A stretch of 64,000 nt of DNA from Chryseobacterium joostei (lineage in GTDB: Bacteria; Bacteroidota; Bacteroidia; Flavobacteriales; Weeksellaceae), in contig NZ_CP033926.1 of assembly GCF_003815775.1 (NCBI RefSeq), positions 744,001 to 808,000 on the forward strand. Direction: 5' to 3'. How positions within the stretch are numbered: position 1 is the stretch's first letter; each line of letters begins with the position of its first letter. The notes under the pieces are model-generated. The model was given only the letters and a program-made list of their open reading frames with translations, was not told the origin of the DNA and ran no database searches. A program made the position numbers and the translations under genes. Of this stretch, positions 15,099-23,756 are shown in pieces.

Positions 15099-15965
15099 AT
15101 GAGACAATTAAAAATCACTAAGCAGGTTACCAACAGGGAAACTGCTTCATTAGACAAGTATTTGCAGGAAATTGGTAAAGTGGAACTAATTACTGCGGAC
15201 GAGGAAGTAGAATTGGCACAAAGAATACGTGCAGGCGACAGAGCCGCACTAGAGAAATTAATCAAGGCCAACCTTCGTTTCGTAGTTTCTGTATCCAAGC
15301 AATACCAAAATCAAGGTCTTTCCTTACCCGATTTGATTAATGAAGGTAACCTAGGATTAATGAAGGCGGCAAAAAGGTACGATGAAACTAGAGGTTTCAA
15401 ATTTATCTCTTATGCAGTATGGTGGATCCGTCAATCAATTTTACAGGCGTTAGCTGAGCAATCCAGAATTGTAAGACTTCCGTTGAACAAAATTGGTTCC
15501 ATCAATAAAATTAATAAAGCATACGCTCACCTTGAGCAGGAAAATGAAAGACCACCTTCTCCGGAAGAATTGGCTGAAGTTCTTGACATGAGTGAGGAGG
15601 ACATTAAAGAATCTATGAAAAACTCCGGAAGACACCTGTCTATGGATGCTCCTTTAGTAGAAGGGGAAGATTCTAACCTTTATGATGTATTACGTTCAGG
15701 AGAATCACCAAGTCCTGATAAAGACTTAATGCTTGAGTCTCTACAAATTGAGATTGAAAGAGCATTGAATACTTTAACTCCAAGAGAGGCTGATTTGGTA
15801 AGACTATACTTCGGACTGAACGGAAAACACCCAATGACTTTAGAAGAAATTGGTGAGACTTTCGATCTTACAAGAGAGAGAGTTCGTCAGATCAAAGAAA
15901 AAGCAATTAAGAGACTAAAACACAATACCAGAAGTAAGATCCTTAAATCTTACCTAGGTAAATAA
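15099..15965 (+). CDS. rpoD: Primary sigma factor RpoD, short Bacteroidetes form
   Basis: 288 residues, lacking region 1.1 and the long non-conserved region of proteobacterial sigma-70. Region 1.2 ([27 protein letters not shown]), region 2 ([62 protein letters not shown]), region 3 ([21 protein letters not shown]) and region 4 ([18 protein letters not shown]...[28 protein letters not shown]) are complete. This is the housekeeping factor that recognises the TTG/TAnnTTTG promoters seen throughout the window. It is monocistronic with a strong terminator and about 300 bp of upstream sequence. Confidence 0.97.
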   Translation: MRQLKITKQVTNRETASLDKYLQEIGKVELITADEEVELAQRIRAGDRAALEKLIKANLRFVVSVSKQYQNQGLSLPDLINEGNLGLMKAAKRYDETRGFKFISYAVWWIRQSILQALAEQSRIVRLPLNKIGSINKINKAYAHLEQENERPPSPEELAEVLDMSEEDIKESMKNSGRHLSMDAPLVEGEDSNLYDVLRSGESPSPDKDLMLESLQIEIERALNTLTPREADLVRLYFGLNGKHPMTLEEIGETFDLTRERVRQIKEKAIKRLKHNTRSKILKSYLGK

Positions 15966-15989
15966 TTTTAGCGCAAACTATTTTATAGG

Positions 15990-16026
15990 CGGAGTCTGTT
16001 TTCAGGCTCCGTTTTTTTTTATTTTT
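15990..16026 (+). terminator. Terminator after rpoD
   Basis: GGAGTCTG (15991-15998) and CAGGCTCC (16003-16010) form an 8-bp stem with a TTTT loop and an immediate run of nine T. Confidence 0.9.
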
Positions 16027-16146
16027 GTATCTATGGATACTTTTATTTAAAGATTTTGATTTACATTCTATCGATAAGCATTTGTAACAATTTTTTAAAT
16101 ACCTTCAACTAATACCATTATAAAATTCAATTCGAAAAGATTAAAC

Positions 16147-17379
16147 ATGACTACTCTACCATTTGAAAACAAAATTTCTAAAGATAAAAACGTTCTTGTT
16201 GCTTTGCAAAACGACAATACTATCAATTCTGAACTTCAATACCTCATCGAGAATTTCTGCGGATTGGTTATCAATAACCTTTCGGATAGAGAGATTGACT
16301 TTAGCAATAAAAACATATACGTATGTGGAGACCTCAACATTCTTACAGAAACCAATCTCTTTCTTAACATTATAGAAGAGTTTTCGGTTAATTATGAAAA
16401 TTATAACCCGGAAAAATCAAAAATAGTAACACTGGGAGAAGTTCCTGTAGTCATCAGCAATGCTGGGGTTTATTACAGAAAACTGTTTGTGGGCGAAAGC
16501 AATTTTGATAAAATAAAATCTGAACATGATTTTCAGGAACTTACAGAATCCAACAAGGAAAGTAAGGCTTTAAGAAAAGGAATCTACCTCAGCAAAGTCA
16601 CCAAAACCCCTGCTGAAGACGGAAAAGATGCCTTTCATTATCATCTTTTGAGATGTTCCAGTAATTTAACAGGGCCTACAGATAATTTCCGCAGTACGGA
16701 TACAAAAATTATCAATATATTAAACAAGTGTGTGCAGGAAAGTTTCGAAAGTAAAACAGAACTTAATCACGCTCTGGTACAGATCTATGAGAATAAAAAG
16801 AAAACTGCTGATTCTGAAAAGGAAGTAAAAGCTAAAATCAAGGCACATTCGGATAAAACCAAAGATATGCCTAAGGAAGGGCTTATTGCATTTTGTACTT
16901 TTTATGATGATTCTAATACTGAACAGCTAAAACCATCAACTACCGACAGATTCGATTGGTGCTATAAACAAACAAGTGCCCTGACAAGATTGCATTTCAA
17001 GTTAAAGAAAAATGTGGAGGATGATTCTCTGGAAAAGGAATTCAGTGTTACTTTATACCCGAATTCTGCATTCATAATCCCGCTTTCCACCAACAGGCTC
17101 TATACCCATGAAATCAAACCCTCTGTTTTGGGTGTTGATCAAATTCCTATAAGAATGGGTTATGTAGTGCGTTGTTCTAATCTGGAAGCCATGCACACAG
17201 ATGATCAGACTTATATTAAAGAAAATGACAGCTATATTAAACTTGAAAAAATGACTCCTGAACTTCAGGAAGAGCTGCGCAATTCTTATTATGAAGAAAA
17301 TATCTCTGAAAAGATGATGGAATATGGAAAAATTCATTTCAGCATGAACTCTGGTGATTATGAAAAACCTATTTTTTAA
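16147..17379 (+). CDS. Putative 2-oxoglutarate/Fe(II) oxygenase-like protein with extra N-terminal domain
   Basis: 410 residues, cytosolic. Residues about 1-140 form an unfamiliar alpha/beta domain (NKNIYVCGDLNIL...IVTLGEVPVVISNAGVYYRKLF). From about residue 165 the protein reads like an AlkB-type double-stranded beta-helix: LNHALVQIYENKK, then IKAHSDKTKDMPKEGLIAFCTFYD with an H-x-D pair (H234, D236), a distal His in STNRLYTHEI (H321) and an Arg on the following strand (RMGYVVRCS, R342). These positions are the iron and 2-oxoglutarate ligands of the superfamily. The neighbouring gene has the same pattern. Substrate is unknown: nucleic acid, protein and small molecule are all possible. First gene of a six-gene run. 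I do not recognise it as a described family. Confidence 0.65.
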   Translation: MTTLPFENKISKDKNVLVALQNDNTINSELQYLIENFCGLVINNLSDREIDFSNKNIYVCGDLNILTETNLFLNIIEEFSVNYENYNPEKSKIVTLGEVPVVISNAGVYYRKLFVGESNFDKIKSEHDFQELTESNKESKALRKGIYLSKVTKTPAEDGKDAFHYHLLRCSSNLTGPTDNFRSTDTKIINILNKCVQESFESKTELNHALVQIYENKKKTADSEKEVKAKIKAHSDKTKDMPKEGLIAFCTFYDDSNTEQLKPSTTDRFDWCYKQTSALTRLHFKLKKNVEDDSLEKEFSVTLYPNSAFIIPLSTNRLYTHEIKPSVLGVDQIPIRMGYVVRCSNLEAMHTDDQTYIKENDSYIKLEKMTPELQEELRNSYYEENISEKMMEYGKIHFSMNSGDYEKPIF

Positions 17380-17398
17380 ATATATAAAATAAAGAAAA

Positions 17399-18187
17399 AT
17401 GAGCTTTCCTGAATTTTATATCATCAATCTTCCTTTGGAAGAAAATCTTTTCGATCCACTATTCAATTCTGCTGAATTTGAGTCTACCGGAAAAGGTAGG
17501 ATTGGAAATCATCTTGTTAATACAAATGGGCAACTTATTCCGATTGTAAGAACCACTACGCGATATGCCATTCCAGCTGTTGTATTTTCAGATATTCATC
17601 ATAAGCTTGTGGGCAGTATTAATGATACGTTACTTGAAAACCATATTGATATACCTGTACAGAATTTCAACAACGCTTTAATTGAAGTGTATGATTCTAC
17701 TTATTCTAAAATGAATTACCATTCTGATCAGGCATTGGACTTGGACAGCGATTCTTTTATAGCACTTTTTTCATGCTATGAGAAGCCTGAAGAGCTGGAG
17801 GAGTTTCATTTAAGAAAACTCGTTATTAAAGACAAAGTAACCCATGAGGAGGCTGAAATTATACTCCATCATAATTCTGTAGTTTTATTTTCCGTTGAAA
17901 CCAATAAAAGATTTCAGCATAAAATTATATTGAATTCATCATCAAATACAATATCCAATAATAAGTGGTTGGGAATAACTTTCCGAACTTCAAAAACCTA
18001 TATTCAGTTCAAAGATGAGCTTCCTTATTTTTCTACCGGTGAGGCACTGGCATTGACAGATAAAGATCAGGAATCAGAGTTTTTCCAGCTGAGGGGTCAG
18101 GAAAACAGATCACTGGATTTCGTTTATCCCAATTTATTGTACACCATAAGTAATGCGGACCTTATAAAACCTATTACCAAAACATAA
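17399..18187 (+). CDS. Putative AlkB-like 2-oxoglutarate/Fe(II) oxygenase, paralogue of the preceding gene
   Basis: 262 residues. NNALIEVYDSTYSKMNYHSDQALDLDSDSFIALFSCYE gives the H-x-D pair (H108, D110). FSVETNKRFQHKIIL gives the distal His (H174). WLGITFRTSKTYIQF gives the Arg that would salt-bridge 2-oxoglutarate (R196). The order and spacing mirror the preceding protein (IYENKK...HSDK...RLYTHEI...RMGYVVRCS), so the two are related, but this one lacks the long N-terminal domain and the charged insert. All four key residues are present, so activity is plausible. The gene follows 19 bp after the first. Substrate is unknown. AlkB DNA repair proteins are usually about 200 residues and stand alone. 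Confidence 0.68.
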   Translation: MSFPEFYIINLPLEENLFDPLFNSAEFESTGKGRIGNHLVNTNGQLIPIVRTTTRYAIPAVVFSDIHHKLVGSINDTLLENHIDIPVQNFNNALIEVYDSTYSKMNYHSDQALDLDSDSFIALFSCYEKPEELEEFHLRKLVIKDKVTHEEAEIILHHNSVVLFSVETNKRFQHKIILNSSSNTISNNKWLGITFRTSKTYIQFKDELPYFSTGEALALTDKDQESEFFQLRGQENRSLDFVYPNLLYTISNADLIKPITKT

Positions 18188-18203
18188 TTTTAAAATAATC
18201 ACA

Positions 18204-18797
18204 ATGAAAAAAATACTTTTCGCTTCTGTAATGGCTTTATCCTTGCTTTCATGTAGGGAAAGTAAGGCTGGAAATGCTCCGATTGTGGAAAATGCTGTTG
18301 ACAATGCAAAATCTTCGGTATCAAGTTCCTTAGAATCTTATCGTGGAGAAAATTTGATTGATCAAATCTATTCCGAGGTAATTAAAGATGATAAAAACCT
18401 TAAAGCACTTGATGATAAAGTACAAAAAAACATAGAGGAAACCGAAAAGGTTCTGGAGATATACGACAAAATACTCAGCATGTCTGAATCTTATTATCAG
18501 CAGGCAGGATATAAAACCAAGTCGATTACTGATTCTCTGATGAAAAAACAGATTGAAGCAGAGGTTAAAATCAGTGCTGATCAATACAATCTTAAAACCG
18601 GAAATATAAAAGCGCTTATTGCTCAGATCAATAAAAATAATGAAACTTTAAATAATCTATACGTTGCCTTTAAAATCAGAAAAACACTTCTTGAAATTGA
18701 AAAGTATCAAAATGCTCATCCTCTAAAAACAGACAGTCTAGATAATTTCATCAAGAAGCAGAATAGGTTAATGGAAGAATTAAAGCATATAAAATAA
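18204..18797 (+). CDS. Lipoprotein with predicted coiled coil, unknown function
   Basis: 197 residues. MKKILFASVMALSLLSCRES is a lipoprotein signal with LLS|C (Cys17). The mature part is almost all helical and charged (NLKALDDKVQKNIEETEKVLEIYDKILSMSESYYQQAG...IEAEVKISADQYNLKTGNIKALIAQINKNNETLNNLYVAFKIRKTLLEIEKYQ), a likely coiled coil. I recognise no family. It is 16 bp after the second oxygenase-like gene and 10 bp before a GNAT gene, so it is translated as part of this operon. That links an envelope protein to two cytosolic oxygenase-like proteins. Confidence 0.78.
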   Translation: MKKILFASVMALSLLSCRESKAGNAPIVENAVDNAKSSVSSSLESYRGENLIDQIYSEVIKDDKNLKALDDKVQKNIEETEKVLEIYDKILSMSESYYQQAGYKTKSITDSLMKKQIEAEVKISADQYNLKTGNIKALIAQINKNNETLNNLYVAFKIRKTLLEIEKYQNAHPLKTDSLDNFIKKQNRLMEELKHIK

Positions 18798-18807
18798 ACA
18801 ACATCTT

Positions 18808-19308
18808 ATGAAATATACTACAAAATGGCTTACAGATAAAACACGCGTCCCGGAACTGGTCGACTTTTTTATTGCCCATAAAACAGATTCCTACATCTCC
18901 CACAGTGAAATTATGTATGGAAGAGCTTTAGATTCCAATCATTGGAATCCTGATCTCAGAGCTGTATTTACAGAACAGCTTATGACCGATTATGATTATA
19001 ATGAGGCTTCAAAATTGAATATTTTAATTGCAGAAAATGGCAACGGAGATATTGTCGGGATGCTTGTTTTCAATGTTATTAACAGTCCTTTTAAAAAGTA
19101 TGCTATTTTGGAAGATATGCTTTTAGATCAAGCCGTAAGAGGTCAGTCTCTTGGAAGTAAACTTTTGGAGGAAGTGATTCGGGAATCCAAAAGCTGGAAC
19201 GTCAGTTTTATTATGCTGGAAAGTGGTGCTGATAATCATGGTGCCCATCATTTTTTCGGTAAATATGGTTTTAAAAAAGTATCTGAAAGTTATATGTTAA
19301 CCCTATAA
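18808..19308 (+). CDS. GNAT-family N-acetyltransferase
   Basis: 166 residues. Acetyl-CoA-binding motif A is visible as EDMLLDQAVRGQSLGSKLLEEVIRESKSWN (R/Q-x-x-G-x-S/A pattern GQSLGS). The preceding strand is IVGMLVFNVINSPF, and the closing strand SFIMLESGADNHGAHHFFGKYGFKKVSESYMLTL contains the usual HxFFxKYGF helix. The substrate of GNATs cannot be read from sequence. It lies in the oxygenase-lipoprotein-monooxygenase run with short gaps (10 bp before, 49 bp after), which suggests a role in the same pathway, perhaps as a tailoring or modifying enzyme. That is inference. Confidence 0.9.
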   Translation: MKYTTKWLTDKTRVPELVDFFIAHKTDSYISHSEIMYGRALDSNHWNPDLRAVFTEQLMTDYDYNEASKLNILIAENGNGDIVGMLVFNVINSPFKKYAILEDMLLDQAVRGQSLGSKLLEEVIRESKSWNVSFIMLESGADNHGAHHFFGKYGFKKVSESYMLTL

Positions 19309-19357
19309 ATTTCATGAACAACTTACAACAGGCTTTACATACCATAAACCAATACTG

Positions 19358-20476
19358 ATGAATCCCATTTCAATCATAGGAGCCGGAATTGGCGGTCTCA
19401 CCCTTGGAAATATCCTGAAGCAGCATCAATATGATTTTACGCTCTATGAATCTGCTCCTGAAATAAAGCCTGTAGGGGCAGGAATCATGATGGCTGTAAA
19501 TGCGATGCAGGTTTTTGATCAATTGGGCTTAAAAGAAAAAATTGAAAATGCAGGAAATAAAATCCATAGAATCACCCTATCCAACGAATCAATGAAACCG
19601 TTTTCAAAAACGGAAATTCTTGAACTTGAAAAAAAGTATAATTCCTGCAATGTAGCCATTCACAGAGCTGAACTACAGAGAATTCTTGCAGAAAATTTAG
19701 ATCCTGCGGCTATTCGGCTCAATCATTCTTTAAAGACCATTGAAAAGAAAGAAAACTATATTTTGGATTTTGATAATGGAACCCAAGTAGAAAGTACAAT
19801 TGTCTTTGGTGCAGATGGTATAAAGTCTCCTATCCGAAATCAAATATTAAAAACAGGAACCATCCGAAGTTCCGGACAAAAATGCTGGCGCGGGCTTGTA
19901 GACTTTGAGCTGCCTGAAAAACATCATCATGAGGCCTTTGAAATGTGGGGGAAAGGAAAACGCTTTGGCTTTGTAAAGATCTCGGAGAAAAAAGTGTACT
20001 GGTATGCCTGCATCAATGAGAGGAGCTTTGGCAGATATTTGGAACTAACAGACATTTTTAAAGAGTATCATTCTCTCGTTTTGAAGCTTATTGAAGCTAC
20101 AGAAGAAGAAGATATCATCTGTAATGAAATTTCCGACCTCTCACCCATTCCGAAATGGTATTCTGAAAACCTATGCCTGATTGGTGATGCTGCCCATGCT
20201 ACCACTCCTAATATGGGACAAGGTGCCTGCCAGGCCATTGAAGATGCTTACATTCTTGGGAAGTTACTCGAGAAGCATAAAGACTTTAATTTCATCTTCG
20301 AGCAATTTCAAAAAATCAGAAGAAAAAAGGTGGATTATATTGTGAGTACCAGTTGGAAAATAGGACAAATCTCGCAATGGGAACGAGGAAATTCTCTGCG
20401 TAATTTCTTTATGAGGCTTATTCCGGAAACCACCAATCAAAAATTAGTTGAAAAAATTACACAATTGGAATTATAA
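19358..20476 (+). CDS. FAD-dependent monooxygenase (class A flavoprotein hydroxylase-like)
   Basis: 372 residues, normal length. Three flavoprotein motifs are clear: GAGIGGLTLGNIL near residue 8 (GxGxxG for the ADP of FAD), VFGADGIKSPIR near residue 154 (DG motif) and LIGDAAHATTPNMGQGACQAIEDAY near residue 280 (GD motif with the AHATTPNxGQG loop). This is the group of FAD monooxygenases that includes salicylate and 3-hydroxybenzoate hydroxylases and zeaxanthin epoxidase. Tet(X) belongs to the same superfamily, but I see no specific reason to call this tigecycline-inactivating. It overlaps the next gene by one base (TAATG), showing translational coupling. Confidence 0.88.
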   Translation: MNPISIIGAGIGGLTLGNILKQHQYDFTLYESAPEIKPVGAGIMMAVNAMQVFDQLGLKEKIENAGNKIHRITLSNESMKPFSKTEILELEKKYNSCNVAIHRAELQRILAENLDPAAIRLNHSLKTIEKKENYILDFDNGTQVESTIVFGADGIKSPIRNQILKTGTIRSSGQKCWRGLVDFELPEKHHHEAFEMWGKGKRFGFVKISEKKVYWYACINERSFGRYLELTDIFKEYHSLVLKLIEATEEEDIICNEISDLSPIPKWYSENLCLIGDAAHATTPNMGQGACQAIEDAYILGKLLEKHKDFNFIFEQFQKIRRKKVDYIVSTSWKIGQISQWERGNSLRNFFMRLIPETTNQKLVEKITQLEL

Positions 20477-20940
20477 TGATCACAATAAAAACTTTCAAAT
20501 TCGAATCTAATCTTGCCTTTGTCAGTTCTTATTTAAAAGAGCAACATATTCCTCATTTTGCAGATTTAAAAACGAAATCTCTTCTTTCTGATGAAAAAAC
20601 AAAATATGAAATTTTAAAAATCATAGAAGATTTAAAAATAGATGAAGCCGATGTAGAGCCTGATAGAGAAATACTTGAAGGCTATAAGGAATGGAACGAA
20701 AACATGTATAACCCGGGATATTATACCGGAGGAAAATCTCCTTCTTTTAGTCATGACAAAAGTAATTATTTAACTTTAGGCTTTGTAACTCTTTTATCTG
20801 GCTTGGCTTGTTGTGTTGAATTAATTTATGGAGATAATTTTAGCAAAACTTTCTTCTGGATAATGGTAGGCATAATTTCACTCATTAGTTTTTCTTTTTT
20901 CTATCAGTATTTTAAATATAAAAAAAGGAACTCAAATTGA
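20476..20940 (+). CDS. Small protein with two C-terminal membrane segments, unknown
   Basis: 154 residues. The first about 95 are soluble and charged (KTFKFESNLAFVSSYLKEQHIPHFADLKT...ILKIIEDLKIDEADVEPDREILEGYKEWN), loosely like the signal-transducing PII-like DUF2007 fold. Then come YLTLGFVTLLSGLACCVELIYG and FFWIMVGIISLISFSFFYQYF, two transmembrane helices, and a basic tail. Its start overlaps the monooxygenase stop, so it is coupled to it. Its last codons and stop lie inside a perfect hairpin that also serves as the operon terminator. Function unknown. Confidence 0.75.
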   Translation: MITIKTFKFESNLAFVSSYLKEQHIPHFADLKTKSLLSDEKTKYEILKIIEDLKIDEADVEPDREILEGYKEWNENMYNPGYYTGGKSPSFSHDKSNYLTLGFVTLLSGLACCVELIYGDNFSKTFFWIMVGIISLISFSFFYQYFKYKKRNSN

Positions 20941-20956
20941 GTTCCTTCTGTTTTTA
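20925..20956. terminator. Bidirectional terminator overlapping the end of the last operon gene
   Basis: AAGGAACTCAA (20925-20935) is perfectly complementary to TTGAGTTCCTT (20937-20947), so a 9-bp stem with a small loop is realistic. A runs lie left and T runs right. The stop codon of the upstream gene (20938-20940) lies in the stem, and the leftward oxidase gene ends at 20954. Confidence 0.85.
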
Positions 20957-23737
20957 ATAGGTTAAGGTAACTCCCGCTCCAAATCCCATTTCGTTATCAT
21001 AATTTCCTGAAAGAGATAGCCATTTCTGAACAATGTATCTCAGTCCTGTAGAAAACTCACCATCAGAATTGACACTGAAGTTTCCTCTCCATCTTCTGGA
21101 AATTGGAATATCTTCCCTGCTCAATTCCAGCAATACTTTCCCATTTTGGTCTACACTGGCATCAGCGGTTATCAGCATTGGTAATACATACTGCATCCCG
21201 ACCATAAACGCATATCTGCTTTTAGAAGCTTTCTGCTGCCCGAACCAGGTTTTCTTACCATGAAAATCCATTCCCATATCTTCTGCCATCTGTCTTTCCA
21301 TGATTTCATGATTTTTTTGAACCCTTACCCCTGCATATGGAAGTGCCCATTGGAATTTCCCTAAAAATCTTCCCACTTTTGCACTTCCCTCAAAATGATC
21401 AAAGTTCCAGTTAGAATGAAATTCATTAAGGTTTGCCCATCTTGGTCCGAACATTGTCATGGTTTCTGCATGTATTTTATTGCTTGCAACATCCAGCATA
21501 GCCATAGAGCCTACCATCTTGTTATCCTGTAAGAAGTTTTTCCAGGCCAGTTTTCTGTTAGGAAGCTGCGGATTTGGTTTTGAATTTTCATAGCTGAAGA
21601 TTCTTCCCATTCCGGCCATCATATGATAAAGGATATGGCAATGGAAAAACCAGTCTCCATCCTGATTGGCGGCAAATTCAATGATCGTTGTTTCCATGGG
21701 CATGATGTCTACGACATTTTTCAAGGGTGAGTATTCTCCTTTTGAATTAATCAGCCTGAAATCGTGTCCATGCAAGTGCATTGGGTGACGCATCATGGAA
21801 TTATTGTACAGTTTGATTCTAAGAATCTCTCCTTTTTTAACCAAAATCTTATCTGTTTCTGTAACCGTTTTATTGTCTAGCGTCCATAGATAGTGGTTCA
21901 TATTTCCCTCCAGTGTAAATTTCATTTCACGAATACTATCTGTTGGAAGAATTGTTTTCTCCGGAGACTTTAAAATATTGTAGGATAATCTTTTGATGGA
22001 TTTTTCTTCTTTCATATTCATCCCTGAATGTTGGGAATGATCTTCTTCTTTTTTCTCTTCCTTTGTTTTTACCCCCATCATTTCATTCATGTGCTTCATC
22101 GTTGTCTTTCTTTGACTTTCGGGAATTTCCGGGTACATTACCTCATTCATATCCATCATCTGGTTCCCCATCGTCATGTTCATTGGCTTCATGTTTCCGC
22201 TCATTTCCATCATTCCATTCATCATTTTCATCCCTTCAAAAAGCATTAATCTAGGCAAATTGGGAGCTTCTACTTTATCACCCGAACCTAACCAAAGTGA
22301 AGCATGCCCTATTCTGTCTTCTGAAGTAGCTCTGAACTCAAAGCTTTTGCTTTCAGGAATAGTGACTTCAATGTCATATGTTTCAGAAACACCTACAATC
22401 AAGCGGTCTACTTCTACGGGAACCACATCATTTCCGTCATTTCCAACTACCTTTATCTTTCCGCCTCCATAGTTGAGCCAGAAATAAGTGGAAGATCCAC
22501 CATTGGCTACCCTCAATCTTACCTTGTCACCCGCTTTTAGATTAGAATAATCAGAACTTGGCGCTCCATTGATCAGGAATTTATCATAGTAGACATCACT
22601 TACGTCCATGGCTTCCATTCTTTTCCATTCATTCAGCGCTTTTGTTCCAAAATTCCCCGACTTTATGGCTTCCCAATAACTCTGAACGGCATTTTTCTTT
22701 ACCGCATACCAATCTGTATTGGCCATGTGAAGTCTTCGGGCAATCTGCATGGGATCATCATCACTCCAGTCTCCCAATAATACAGGGATTTCTGCATTAT
22801 ATTCTGTTTTGGGTTCTCCTTCTCTTTTTTTAAAGACCAAAATTCCGTTCATCCCTATTTGTTCCTGAAGAGCCTCATGTGAGTGATACCAATACGTTCC
22901 GTTTTGAGAAACTCTGAATTTATATAAATGGGTCTCTCCTGGTTTTACAGGCTTTGTGGTAAGATAAGGCACACCATCCTGTTCGTTGGGCAAGATAACA
23001 CCATGCCAGTGAAGTCCTGTATTTTCCTTAAGCATATTATGCAGATAAATTTCTGCCGTATCTCCCTCTGTAAAATACATCGTAGGAGCCTGCAATTTTC
23101 CGTTGATGGCAAGTGCTCTTCTGTTTTTCCCTGTGAAATTGACAATAGTATCTTTTACATACAAATCATAACGAACTGTTTTTCCTCCAAAAGTAAGTCT
23201 TCCGTTTTCAGAGTTTCTTTTTAGAACAGGCTGTTCTTCTTTCTGCTCTTCAACTACAACATGTTGATGATCTTCTTTTTCCACTAAATCCATTCCGCAT
23301 TTGGGGCATCTCCCCGGTTTATCTGAAGTAACTTCAGGATGCATAGGACAAGTGTAGGTGATTTTAGATTGAGGTTTAGATTGTTGAGGAGAAATCTGAC
23401 TTTTAGGTTTCAAATCAGGTTTGACTACCTGAGCTTTCTCAACTTTTTTTGACTTTTTAACATCAACTTTTTTATCAATCTTGGTCTTATTGACCTTAAC
23501 TTCTACTGGTTTTGTTTTGGTCTCTACTTTCTGTATAGGTTTTACTACCGGCTTTTCAACCACTTTGGGTTGTATTACAACTGTTTTTTTTACCAGGGTC
23601 ATTTTGCACTTTGGGCAGTCTCCCGGTTTTGAGGAAACTACTTCTGCATGCATAGGACATGTATAATAGGTTTTTGTTGTTTGTGCGAAGGTAAAAACAG
23701 AAAATAAAAGCACCAGAAATATGATTAGCTTTTTCAT
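20954..23737 (-). CDS. CopA-type multicopper oxidase fused to heavy-metal-binding domains and a C-terminal barrel-like region
   Basis: 927 residues with a Sec signal peptide. Two YTCPMHxEV...PGxCPKCxMxL metal-binding domains sit at about 25-50 and 128-152, joined by a Lys/Val/Pro-rich linker (51-125). The multicopper oxidase core spans about 185-715: HWHG (243-246) and YHSH (284-287) give the N-terminal copper ligands; HPMHLHGHDF (651-660) and HCHILYHMMAGM (699-710) give the type 1 and trinuclear ligands. A Met/His-rich segment (about 500-580) resembles that of CopA/PcoA. The last about 190 residues (ending LSLSGNYDNEMGFGAGVTLTY) look like beta-strands of a CopB-type outer-membrane domain, so this is probably a CopA-CopB fusion. 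It likely oxidises Cu(I) in the envelope. Third gene of the copper unit. Confidence 0.9.
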   Translation of the reverse strand: MKKLIIFLVLLFSVFTFAQTTKTYYTCPMHAEVVSSKPGDCPKCKMTLVKKTVVIQPKVVEKPVVKPIQKVETKTKPVEVKVNKTKIDKKVDVKKSKKVEKAQVVKPDLKPKSQISPQQSKPQSKITYTCPMHPEVTSDKPGRCPKCGMDLVEKEDHQHVVVEEQKEEQPVLKRNSENGRLTFGGKTVRYDLYVKDTIVNFTGKNRRALAINGKLQAPTMYFTEGDTAEIYLHNMLKENTGLHWHGVILPNEQDGVPYLTTKPVKPGETHLYKFRVSQNGTYWYHSHEALQEQIGMNGILVFKKREGEPKTEYNAEIPVLLGDWSDDDPMQIARRLHMANTDWYAVKKNAVQSYWEAIKSGNFGTKALNEWKRMEAMDVSDVYYDKFLINGAPSSDYSNLKAGDKVRLRVANGGSSTYFWLNYGGGKIKVVGNDGNDVVPVEVDRLIVGVSETYDIEVTIPESKSFEFRATSEDRIGHASLWLGSGDKVEAPNLPRLMLFEGMKMMNGMMEMSGNMKPMNMTMGNQMMDMNEVMYPEIPESQRKTTMKHMNEMMGVKTKEEKKEEDHSQHSGMNMKEEKSIKRLSYNILKSPEKTILPTDSIREMKFTLEGNMNHYLWTLDNKTVTETDKILVKKGEILRIKLYNNSMMRHPMHLHGHDFRLINSKGEYSPLKNVVDIMPMETTIIEFAANQDGDWFFHCHILYHMMAGMGRIFSYENSKPNPQLPNRKLAWKNFLQDNKMVGSMAMLDVASNKIHAETMTMFGPRWANLNEFHSNWNFDHFEGSAKVGRFLGKFQWALPYAGVRVQKNHEIMERQMAEDMGMDFHGKKTWFGQQKASKSRYAFMVGMQYVLPMLITADASVDQNGKVLLELSREDIPISRRWRGNFSVNSDGEFSTGLRYIVQKWLSLSGNYDNEMGFGAGVTLTY

Positions 23738-23756
23738 AATATTCCGAACTTTTTAG

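Noticed and set aside
19358..20476. Tet(X)-type tigecycline-inactivating monooxygenase
   Set aside because: It shares the general FAD-monooxygenase motifs only. I see no feature specific to Tet(X), and the operon context points elsewhere.
22028..22472. Overlapping + strand ORFs of 60-100 codons inside the oxidase gene
   Set aside because: They lie opposite a Met/His-rich coding stretch, have no family likeness and no start signals. They are shadows of the real gene.
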